From an uncultured Oscillospiraceae bacterium (lineage in GTDB: Bacteria > Bacillota_A > Clostridia > Oscillospirales > Oscillospiraceae), in assembly GCA_944386965.1 (NCBI GenBank), contig CALXDE010000013.1:1-7191 (forward strand): a stretch of DNA of 7,191 bases, written 5' to 3'. A program made the position numbers and the translations under genes. Below, one piece after another: positions 1 through 5,708 of this stretch; position 1 is the stretch's first letter; every line of letters starts with the position of its first letter. The notes beneath the pieces are model-generated. The model did not search any database, was not told where the DNA came from, and saw nothing but the letters and a program-made list of their open reading frames with translations.

Positions 1-1493
1 TTGATCTCCTCCTCGGTGCAGGTACAGCCCTCCTTGATTTCGATGATGGCCGCGGCGATCTCGCCCAGGCGCTTGTCCGGCAGGCCGATGACTGCCGCGT
101 CCTTGATCTTGTCGTTGCGGCGGAGGAAGTCCTCGATCTGCACGGGGTAGAGGTTCTCACCGCCGGAGATGATGACGTCCTTCTTCCGGTCCACCAGGTA
201 GAAGAAGCCGTCCTCGTCCATCCGGGCCATGTCTCCGGTGAAGAGCCAGCCGTCCCTGAGCACGTCGGCGGTGGCCTCGGGGTTCTTGTAGTAGCAGAGC
301 ATAACGCCGGGGCCCCGGACGATCAGCTCCCCCACTTCCCCCTGGGGCACGTCCTTCCCCTGTTCATCCACGATGCGGGCCTCCCAGAGGTAGCCGGGCT
401 TGCCGATGGCCCCCACCTTCTCGAAGTTCTCCACGCCCAGGTGGACGCACCCCGGCCCCAGGGACTCGGAGAGCCCGTAGTTGGTGTCGTACTGATGGTG
501 GGGGAAGACCTTCCTCCAGCGGTGGACCAGGCTGGGAGGCACCGGCTGGGCGCCGATGTGCATCAGGCGCCACTGGTCCAGATAGTAGTGCTTGAGGTCA
601 ATGCGCCCGCTCTCGATGGCGTCCAGCAGATCCTGGGCCCAGGGCACCAGCAGCCAGACAATGGTGCACTTCTCCTCGGTGACGGCCCGGAGTATCCACT
701 CCGGCTTCACCCCCCGCAGCAGCACCGCCTTGCTGCCGGAGAGGAGACTTCCAAACCAGTGCATCTTGGCGCCGGTGTGGTACAGGGGCGGGATGCAGAG
801 GAACACATCCTTGCGGGTCTGGCCGTGGTGGTGCTGCTCGGTGAGGCAGGAGGACACCAGGGCCCGGTGGTTGTGGAGGATGGCCTTGGGGAAGCCGGTG
901 GTGCCGGAGGAGAAATAGATGGCGGCGTAGTCCTCCTCCTCCAGGGCCACCGGAGGCGCGCTGGAGGAGCAGAAGTTCATCAGCTTGCAGCAGTCCTCGG
1001 TGTAATCCGGCTTGTCCGGGCCGATGAAGAACATCATCCGCACTCTGGGCAGATCATGGGCGATGGCGTCCATCCGCTCCACAAACTCCGGGCCGAACAC
1101 CAGCACCTCCACGTCCGCCAGCTCCAGGCAGTACTGGATCTCCTCGCTGGAGTAGCGGAAGTTCATGGGCACTGCCACACACCCGGCCTTGAGGATGCCG
1201 AAGTACAGCGGCAGCCACTCCAGACAGTTCATCAGCAGAATCCCCACCTTGGTCCCCCGCTCCACTCCGCGGCTGAGCAGGAGGTTGGCGATGCGGTTGG
1301 CCCGGCGGTCAAAGTCCTTCCAGCTCATGGCCCGGCGGTAGGGGGCGCTGGGGTTGGCGCTCTCAATGAGGCTGAAATCCCGCCAGGTCACCGCATGGTC
1401 CCGCTCCTCGGAGGGGTTGATCTCCACCAGGGCGATCTCCCCGCCGAACAGCCGCGCGTTGCGCTCCAGAAAATCTGTAATCACCATTGTCAT
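1..1493 (-). CDS. AMP-forming acyl-CoA ligase (class I adenylate-forming enzyme), C-terminus cut by window edge
   Basis: Enzyme of the ANL superfamily: it activates a carboxylic acid with ATP to an acyl-adenylate and transfers the acyl group to CoA in the cytoplasm. The visible 497 residues carry the family signatures in order: the P-loop-like SSGTTGFPKA near residues 193-203, YGLSES near 338-343, LFTGDMARMDEDGFFYLVDRK near 415-435 and ISGGENLYPVQIED near 440-453. The final stretch, with the catalytic lysine of the C-terminal lid, lies off the window; family length (about 500-560 aa) suggests only some tens of residues are missing. The start is ATG at 1493 (AAGGAG 4 bases upstream) or the in-frame ATG at 1487 (10 bases); the sequence does not decide between them. 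It is a single gene behind its own promoter and a T-box leader, which is unusual for this family. The acyl substrate cannot be read from sequence: fatty, aromatic or carnitine-like acids are all possible. Confidence 0.93.
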   Translation of the reverse strand, partial: MTMVITDFLERNARLFGGEIALVEINPSEERDHAVTWRDFSLIESANPSAPYRRAMSWKDFDRRANRIANLLLSRGVERGTKVGILLMNCLEWLPLYFGILKAGCVAVPMNFRYSSEEIQYCLELADVEVLVFGPEFVERMDAIAHDLPRVRMMFFIGPDKPDYTEDCCKLMNFCSSSAPPVALEEEDYAAIYFSSGTTGFPKAILHNHRALVSSCLTEQHHHGQTRKDVFLCIPPLYHTGAKMHWFGSLLSGSKAVLLRGVKPEWILRAVTEEKCTIVWLLVPWAQDLLDAIESGRIDLKHYYLDQWRLMHIGAQPVPPSLVHRWRKVFPHHQYDTNYGLSESLGPGCVHLGVENFEKVGAIGKPGYLWEARIVDEQGKDVPQGEVGELIVRGPGVMLCYYKNPEATADVLRDGWLFTGDMARMDEDGFFYLVDRKKDVIISGGENLYPVQIEDFLRRNDKIKDAAVIGLPDKRLGEIAAAIIEIKEGCTCTEEEI

Positions 1494-1521
1494 GTTTCTC
1501 CTTATGATCTGAATTTTCCAC

Positions 1522-1556
1522 AAAAAACGTCCTCTGCAATTTCCTTGCAGAGGACG
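1522..1556 (-). terminator. T-box regulated intrinsic terminator
   Basis: A perfect 10-bp stem (CGTCCTCTGC / GCAGAGGACG) with a 9-base loop is followed directly by six T on the minus strand. It lies between the T-box core and the ligase start codon, so it attenuates transcription unless the antiterminator forms. Its 5' strand contains the CCUC that pairs with the T-box core. Confidence 0.95.
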
Positions 1557-1787
1557 AGAAATTCCCGTGGTACCACCTCAGTTTACCGCCCGCAGGCGGC
1601 CTCGTCGGACACAGAGCATGTCCCAGCGCGGTATCGGGCGCACCCGTCGCTGCTTACTGGCGCCAAGCGTTCAGCAGGCCGCTCGGGAAGGTATTCAGGA
1701 ACAGCGCCCTCGCCGCCTCGCACCGTCCGGCGGCTCTCTGGGAGGGACATCTGGACCCTACTTGGTTCCGTCATCGCGTTCACTCTG
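1522..1787 (-). promoter_or_regulatory. T-box riboswitch leader (probable tyrosine specifier UAC)
   Basis: A tRNA-sensing leader RNA in which uncharged cognate tRNA stabilises an antiterminator. Stem I elements on the minus strand, in order: a GAUGA K-turn-like motif, the S-turn AGUA (1762-1759), AGAGAG and GGUGCGAG of the distal loops, then GAA followed by UAC (1693-1691) and UUCC, CGAGC. Aligned to the known GlyQ T-box stem I (GAA, codon, one base, helix strand), the specifier is UAC, a tyrosine codon. The spacing matches on both sides: GGAA + 7 nt ending AGUA, and GAA + UAC + C + UUCC. A stem III-like hairpin (CCGCC/GGCGG) is at 1586-1599. The T-box core GAGGUGGUACCACGGG is at 1578-1563; its UGGU bulge would pair with an ACCA tRNA end, which fits tRNA-Tyr with discriminator A. 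GAGG of the core can pair with CCUC of the terminator's 5' strand, giving the usual mutually exclusive fold. ACC (Thr), shifted by one base, is the alternative specifier. Confidence 0.93.
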
Positions 1788-1793
1788 GTGGTT

Positions 1794-1842
1794 ACTTTAT
1801 CACTTTAAACCAAATAAGTCAAGGGGCTTTTGAAAAATTTTT
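1794..1842 (-). promoter_or_regulatory. Promoter of the T-box/acyl-CoA ligase unit, with a UP-element-like A/T tract
   Basis: On the minus strand, TTGACT (1822-1817) is followed after 17 bases by TAAAGT (1799-1794), placing the transcript start near 1787, just ahead of the T-box stem I. Upstream of the -35 lie AAAAATTTTT (1842-1833) and AAAA (1831-1828, after one C at 1832). This resembles the bipartite UP element that contacts the RNA polymerase alpha subunit. The promoter lies immediately after the thioesterase stop codon, so the ligase has its own start of transcription. The -10 matches consensus at only 4 of 6 positions. Confidence 0.75.
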
Positions 1843-1854
1843 GCCGCGCCCCTC

Positions 1855-2283
1855 TCAGCCCTGAGGGGTCACCGGAAGAGGCGGCGCGTCCACGGTATAG
1901 CCGTTGACCGTCACATGGGCCACATAGGTGTCCAGCTCATCGGTGATCTCCACCGCGTACAGGCAGGTGCGCCGGCCAGCCTTCAGACAGGAGGCGGTGG
2001 CGATGAGGGTCTGCCCCTTGGCCGGGGAGAGAAAGGTGATGGAGGCGTGCTGAGAGACAGTGACACGCTGGCTGTGGCCGTTGACGGCCACGGCAAAGGC
2101 AAAGTCCGCCAGCGTGAAGATGGCGCCCCCCATAGGGGTGTGGTTGGCGTTGAGCAGCGCCGGACGCAGGGGCAGGGTGCAGACGGCCCGGCCGGGCGCG
2201 GCCTCCTGGATGAAGACGCCGGTGGTTTCGGTGGCGTAGCGGTCGCCGGCAAAGCAGGCTCGGATCTGGTCGAGTGTGGGCAT
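1855..2283 (-). CDS. PaaI-family hotdog-fold acyl-CoA thioesterase
   Basis: A small cytoplasmic thioesterase predicted to hydrolyse acyl-CoA to free acid and CoA. The 142 residues match the usual length of single-domain hotdog enzymes. The PaaI-type active-site block lies at residues 45-69 (N47, H48, then MGGAIFTLADFAFAVAVN); D60 aligns with the catalytic aspartate of PaaI, and the preceding GG begins the central hotdog helix. The rest reads as beta strands of the hotdog sheet (for example QHASITFLSPAKGQTLIATA). Family members act on phenylacetyl-, hydroxyphenylacetyl- and other aromatic or medium-chain acyl-CoAs; the substrate here is not determined by sequence. An AAGGA motif precedes the ATG by about 9 bases. 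It follows the c-di-AMP receptor gene by 24 bases and is probably co-transcribed with it. The divergent-function CoA ligase lies next on the same strand under separate control. Confidence 0.88.
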   Translation of the reverse strand: MPTLDQIRACFAGDRYATETTGVFIQEAAPGRAVCTLPLRPALLNANHTPMGGAIFTLADFAFAVAVNGHSQRVTVSQHASITFLSPAKGQTLIATASCLKAGRRTCLYAVEITDELDTYVAHVTVNGYTVDAPPLPVTPQG

Positions 2284-2307
2284 GGGCAGGGTTCCTTTCC
2301 GGGGAAA

Positions 2308-2664
2308 TCAGAATTTTTCAATGGACTGCAGGTCCATCACAAACACCGTGACGCCGCCGGCATCCACCGTGATGGGCACCATGGGCATGGTGGGAAACTT
2401 TCCGGAGGGGTGCATGACGGTGCTCTGCTGGTAGACGACCTGTTTGCGCTGGCCGGCGCAGCGCTTGAGGATGTCCAGCGCCTCCCCCAGCCGCTCACTG
2501 GAGACGCCGATCATCACCGTGGTGCTCTTTTTGCGCAGAAAGCCGCCGGTGGTATTCAGAAGTGTGACAAAAAATCCGTTGCTGGTCAGTTCGCTGACGG
2601 TGTCAGCGTAGTCGTCGCCCTGTAGGATGGCGAGGACCAGTTTGTTGTTGGCCTCAGCTGCCAT
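2308..2664 (-). CDS. darA: Cyclic-di-AMP receptor, DarA/PstA (YaaQ) family PII-like protein
   Basis: A trimeric PII-like signalling protein that binds the second messenger c-di-AMP; its downstream partners are poorly defined in the family. The 118 residues show the family hallmark TTGGFLR at 38-44, followed by STT at 47-49, the IGV strand at 52-54 and the C-terminal GGVTVFVMDL strand near 102-111. Compared with Bacillus DarA as I recall it, the start carries about seven extra residues (MAAEANN), the conserved N of GNTT is S47, and the R of the NFRAT segment is F32. These are positions near the known ligand pocket, so affinity could differ. The start is supported by a strong AAAGGAGGT eight bases upstream (2681-2673) and a good promoter at 2728-2756. 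It is the first gene of a likely two-gene operon with the thioesterase. The family assignment is firm; retained c-di-AMP binding is inference. Confidence 0.9.
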   Translation of the reverse strand: MAAEANNKLVLAILQGDDYADTVSELTSNGFFVTLLNTTGGFLRKKSTTVMIGVSSERLGEALDILKRCAGQRKQVVYQQSTVMHPSGKFPTMPMVPITVDAGGVTVFVMDLQSIEKF

Positions 2665-2727
2665 AATGCGGGACCTCCTTTTTACAGCATGGAGAGCGGG
2701 CCGGACGCCGTGTCCCCTCCCAACTCT

Positions 2728-2756
2728 ATTGTAGCCAATTTCAGGAAAATTTTCAA
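2728..2756 (-). promoter_or_regulatory. Promoter of the darA-thioesterase operon
   Basis: On the minus strand, TTGAAA (2756-2751) and TACAAT (2733-2728) are separated by exactly 17 bases, five matches of six in each box. The -35 overlaps the stop codon of the upstream radical SAM gene (2755-2753). The transcript would start near 2721, leaving a leader of about 56 bases. No terminator was seen between the radical SAM gene and this promoter, so read-through from upstream is possible. Confidence 0.8.
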
Positions 2757-3655
2757 GAGCGCGGCTCCGGACGCACCACCCCCGTCAGGTCAAAGGGCGG
2801 GGTGTACTCCTCCCTGGCCGAAGCGCTGTCCTGGTAGTACCCGTCGGTGAGCCCCAGGTTCTCCATATACGCCCGGGCGGCCCGGCTCTCCGCCCCGGTG
2901 ACCCGGCGGCGCAGCAGCCCCTCCGCTCCGCTCTGGGGGGTATACTGGGACATGAGGGACACCAGCACCACTCCGGGGGCAAACGTCTCCGCGATCCAGT
3001 CCAGCACCGCCTTGGTATTCTCCAGCGCTCCGGGCAGAAGCAGGTGGCGGATGACAACGCCCCGCCGCAATATGCCAGCCTCATCGAAGACGCACGGGCC
3101 CACCTGCCGGAACATCTCCCGGATGGCGGCGGCCGCCGCCTCGAAATAGTCCGGCGCGGCGCTGTAGCGCCCGGCCAGGGCGCTGTCGGCGTATTTCAGG
3201 TCCGGCAGGTAGATCTGCACCAGCCCCTCCAGGGTCCGGAGCGTCTCCGGGCGCTCATACCCCCCGCTGTTCCACACCACCGGCACGCCCGGAGGCTCCA
3301 GAAGGGCCTGACGGATGGCGGTTGTAAAGTGGGTGGGGGTGACCAGGTTGATGTTGTGGGCCCCCTGGTCCACCAGCGACTGAAAGATCTCGCGCAGGCG
3401 GGCCACGGAGACGGCGGCGCCAAAGCGCTCGCGGCTGATCTGCCGGTTCTGGCAGAACACGCACCCGAGACTGCACCCGGAGAAGAACACCGTGCCGCTG
3501 CCCCGCGTCCCGCTGATGCAGGGCTCCTCCCAGAAGTGGAGGGCCGCCCGGGCCACCACCGGCAGCGCCGGCATGCCGCACCAGCCGCCGCCTTTCGTCT
3601 CCGAGCGCACAGCGCCGCAGCGCCGGGGACAGAGGTCACAGACAAAGGCGCTCAC
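2753..3655 (-). CDS. PflX-like radical SAM protein (PFL-activating-enzyme-related)
   Basis: A 300-residue radical SAM enzyme. The cluster motif C61-x3-C65-x2-C68 (CSLGCVFCQN) binds the 4Fe-4S cluster that cleaves S-adenosylmethionine. An N-terminal cysteine-rich segment C6-x2-C9-x3-C13 (CDLCPRRC), with C26 and C46 further on, is typical of the uncharacterised PflX group (COG1313) and may hold a second metal site. WNSGGY near 128-133 and YLPDLKY near 149-155 are conserved features of the group. The family is often labelled pyruvate-formate-lyase activating, but the true substrate is unknown and no glycyl radical enzyme lies in the window. The start is GTG at 3655, sharing GTGA with the stop of the upstream hydrolase gene (4-base overlap), which implies translational coupling. 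A later start would remove the N-terminal cysteines. It is the last gene of the minus-strand operon. Confidence 0.87.
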   Translation of the reverse strand: MSAFVCDLCPRRCGAVRSETKGGGWCGMPALPVVARAALHFWEEPCISGTRGSGTVFFSGCSLGCVFCQNRQISRERFGAAVSVARLREIFQSLVDQGAHNINLVTPTHFTTAIRQALLEPPGVPVVWNSGGYERPETLRTLEGLVQIYLPDLKYADSALAGRYSAAPDYFEAAAAAIREMFRQVGPCVFDEAGILRRGVVIRHLLLPGALENTKAVLDWIAETFAPGVVLVSLMSQYTPQSGAEGLLRRRVTGAESRAARAYMENLGLTDGYYQDSASAREEYTPPFDLTGVVRPEPRS

Positions 3656-4473
3656 AGCTCCACCGTATCCCCGGCGGCGATGTATTGCAGCTGCTGGCCC
3701 AGGTCCTCCTTCATCAGCTCAAAGGGCCGCCTGCCCGTGCAGTGGCAGGTGTAGTAGTGGGTGGGCTCCTGGCGCAGCCGCTTGGCGATGCTGCGCACAA
3801 ACCGGGCCTCCTCCTTCATGGGCAGGCCCGACTCATGGAGGTGGAAGCCAGACACCACCACATCCGGCGCCCGCCCCAGCAGCTCCTTGGCCCGCTCCAG
3901 AATGTTCACGATGCCGCAGTGGGCGCAGCCGCCCACCAGGACAGCCTTGCCGTTCTCCTCAATCAGCAGGTTCTGCTCGTGGAGGAAGTCGTCCGGCTCC
4001 ATCTTCTGCCCCTTGCGCATGAACAAACGCTCATTGGCCGGGGAGTCATACTCCCGGCCGGTGACGCCGGAGAAGAGGATCATCCCCTCCCCCAGGTCGG
4101 TGAACTCGTCCACGAAGATCATGCGCCTGCTGCGCTCCAGCTCCTGGCTCAGACCGATGTACACGGGCATCTTCATGCGCTTGGTGTAGTAGTGGCCGAA
4201 AGCCCGCCGGTTGAGGTACACCGGCGCGCTCCCGTTCCGCTCCAGGAAGGCCCCCAGCCCGCCGCCGTGGTCGTCGTGGCCGTGGGAGACAACGGCCAGA
4301 TCTACAGCGCCAATGTCGATGCCCAGCTTCTCCGCGTTCCGGAGGAACAGGCTGTCCACACCCATATCGAACAAAATTCTGCGTCCGTTTGCCTCGATGT
4401 ACAGGCTCAGCCCGTGCTGGGTGCCCAGGTCCGGATTGTTTGTGGTATTCTCTACCAGTGCGGTAATTTTCAT
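3652..4473 (-). CDS. MBL-fold metallo-hydrolase (COG1237-like)
   Basis: A 273-residue metallo-beta-lactamase-fold enzyme, predicted cytoplasmic and binding two metals. Numbered from the chosen start, the metal motif HGHDDH is at residues 64-69; an HEQNL segment near 165-169, GGCAHCG near 181-187, FHLHESG and a C-terminal CHCTG supply further candidate ligands. The pattern fits the COG1237 group, commonly annotated as dihydropterin-ribofuranosylaminobenzene phosphate synthase-like after an archaeal relative; that reaction should not be assumed here. Two in-frame ATGs exist. The one at 4479 touches the GGGGG ribosome binding tract, whereas the one at 4473 lies six bases from it and gives the family-like beginning MKITALVENT, so 4473 is chosen. 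The gene starts 24 bases after mutY ends and overlaps the radical SAM gene by 4 bases, so the two products are probably made together. Confidence 0.87.
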   Translation of the reverse strand: MKITALVENTTNNPDLGTQHGLSLYIEANGRRILFDMGVDSLFLRNAEKLGIDIGAVDLAVVSHGHDDHGGGLGAFLERNGSAPVYLNRRAFGHYYTKRMKMPVYIGLSQELERSRRMIFVDEFTDLGEGMILFSGVTGREYDSPANERLFMRKGQKMEPDDFLHEQNLLIEENGKAVLVGGCAHCGIVNILERAKELLGRAPDVVVSGFHLHESGLPMKEEARFVRSIAKRLRQEPTHYYTCHCTGRRPFELMKEDLGQQLQYIAAGDTVEL

Positions 4474-4479
4474 ACGCAT

Positions 4480-4484
4480 CCCCC
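4480..4484 (-). promoter_or_regulatory. Ribosome binding site deciding the MBL-hydrolase start
   Basis: A GGGGG tract abuts the first possible ATG (4479) with no spacer but sits six bases before the second (4473). Normal spacing therefore favours the downstream ATG, shortening the protein by two residues. Confidence 0.6.
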
Positions 4485-4497
4485 ATTTTGCGGTTAT

Positions 4498-5661
4498 TTA
4501 CAAAGGTTTTCTTCCCGAATCCGGGATATCTCTGCCCGAAGCCGCTTCCTGCGGCGCGGGCGGTTCCCCGTGGGGCCCGCCCAGGGCCCGCCGGGCCGCT
4601 CCGAGATATTTTCCAAAGGCCGAGGGCACCGCCAGGGCCTCCATCTGGGCTGCGGTTGCCCAGGCAAAGTCCCCCGCGGCCTCCATCACGTCCAAAAGGT
4701 AGCCGGTCATGCGCCACTCCACGTGGGTGAAGATGTGCTTCGCCTCGATCTTCTCCCGCCAGTCCAGAGGGGAGAGCCCCCAGGCGGCCAGGACCGCCCC
4801 GGCGCTGGCCTCGTCCAGGGTGCCGGGAACGTGGGGAAACTCCCACAATCCCGCCAGGAGCCCCGTGTCCCCGCGCTTGCGCAGGGCGGCGCGTCCCTGG
4901 CAGAAGAGGAGGAACACCGTCATCTCCTCCACCCGGCGGGGGGCCTTTTTGCGCTTTACCGGCAGCTCCTGCTCCCGGCCCAGGGCGTGGGCCCCGCAGA
5001 GGGAGGCAAGCGGGCAGACGGCGCAGTTTGGCGCGCCGTTTGGCAGGCACACCGTGGCCCCCAGGTCCATGAGCGCCTGGTTGAAGTCCCCGGGGCGGTC
5101 CCCGGGAGTCGCCTGGTCCATCCGCGCCTGCATTTCCCGGCGGACGCGCTGGTCCATGATATCCCCCTCCAGCAGGGCTGTCCGGGCGGCAACCCGGAGG
5201 ACATTGCCGTCCACCGCCGCCACACGCTCTTTGAAGGCGATGGAGGCAATGGCCCCGGCGGTATAGGCCCCGATGCCGGGGAGCTTTATCAGCTCCGCAT
5301 GCGTCCGGGGGAACTGCCCGCCGTACTCCTCCATGAGGACACAGGCGGCCTTCTTCAGATTTCTCGCCCGGCTGTAGTACCCAAGGCCCTCCCAGAGCTT
5401 CAGGAGCGTCTCCTCCTCCACCGCCGCCAGAGCCGCCACGTCCGGCAGTTCCGCCATCCAGCGCTGGTAGTAGGGGATCACCGCCGCCACCCGGGTCTGC
5501 TGGAGCATGATCTCCGACACCCAGATCTTGTAGGGGTCCCGGGTGCCCCGCCAGGGCAGGGCGCGCTTGTTTTCATCGTACCAGGCCAGCAGGGGCTCCG
5601 CCAGAGCGTTCAGAATGGCCTGAGGCGCGTCTGTATATCCTGTCGTATCGATGCTGATCAA
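4498..5661 (-). CDS. mutY: A/G-specific adenine DNA glycosylase MutY
   Basis: A base-excision repair enzyme that removes adenine mispaired with 8-oxoguanine or guanine, limiting GC-to-TA mutations. Domains in its 387 residues: an N-terminal catalytic domain with SEIMLQQTRV (catalytic E50), the helix-hairpin-helix LPGIGAYTAGAIA (127-139), then AAVDGNVLRV with catalytic D151. The 4Fe-4S loop has C205, C213, C216 and C222. From about residue 235 follows a NUDIX-like 8-oxoG recognition domain (including GLWEFPHVPGT and KHIFTHVEWRM). The cysteine spacing is C-x7-C-x2-C-x5-C, one residue longer in the first gap than the C-x6-C of E. coli MutY. About 30 residues of proline- and charge-rich tail close the protein. 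The start is a TTG at 5661 with only a weak AGAAAG upstream; the next ATG (codon 52) would delete the catalytic glutamate. It lies in the operon between the 347-aa gene and the MBL hydrolase. Confidence 0.95.
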   Translation of the reverse strand: MISIDTTGYTDAPQAILNALAEPLLAWYDENKRALPWRGTRDPYKIWVSEIMLQQTRVAAVIPYYQRWMAELPDVAALAAVEEETLLKLWEGLGYYSRARNLKKAACVLMEEYGGQFPRTHAELIKLPGIGAYTAGAIASIAFKERVAAVDGNVLRVAARTALLEGDIMDQRVRREMQARMDQATPGDRPGDFNQALMDLGATVCLPNGAPNCAVCPLASLCGAHALGREQELPVKRKKAPRRVEEMTVFLLFCQGRAALRKRGDTGLLAGLWEFPHVPGTLDEASAGAVLAAWGLSPLDWREKIEAKHIFTHVEWRMTGYLLDVMEAAGDFAWATAAQMEALAVPSAFGKYLGAARRALGGPHGEPPAPQEAASGRDIPDSGRKPL

Positions 5662-5685
5662 TTCTTTCTGTCGGTATTTGCGGGG

Positions 5686-5700
5686 GCCCGCCCCGCGGGC
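5686..5700 (-). other. GC-rich hairpin between the 347-aa gene and mutY
   Basis: A perfect 6-bp stem GCCCGC/GCGGGC with a 3-base GGG loop lies in the 47-base gap, 25 bases before the mutY start. It has no T-run, so it is not a standard intrinsic terminator. It could stabilise the upstream mRNA end or reduce mutY translation, but this is inference; GC-rich gaps form such stems readily. Confidence 0.45.
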
Positions 5701-5708
5701 GCGCGGCC

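Noticed and set aside
1583..1783. A 66-codon minus-strand frame starting in the leader
   Set aside because: It coincides with the structured T-box RNA; the apparent codons are stem I to stem III sequence and no ribosome binding site precedes it.
441..1808. A 455-codon open frame on the plus strand
   Set aside because: It is antisense to the acyl-CoA ligase and crosses the T-box and its terminator, with no family-like sequence; a shadow frame.
1822..1853. Possible terminator for the thioesterase operon (AGGGGC/GCCCCT stem)
   Set aside because: The stem is 6 bp with a 20-base A/T-rich loop and no T-run after it; the same bases fit better as an upstream promoter element.
4046..5050. A 334-codon minus-strand frame overlapping mutY and the MBL gene
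   Set aside because: It is a different frame of the same strand over two well-identified genes and has Gly/Arg/Pro-rich composition without motifs.
5686..5700. Intrinsic terminator after the 347-aa gene
   Set aside because: The stem is strong but lacks a following T-run, and mutY has no promoter of its own that I can see; kept only as a hairpin.
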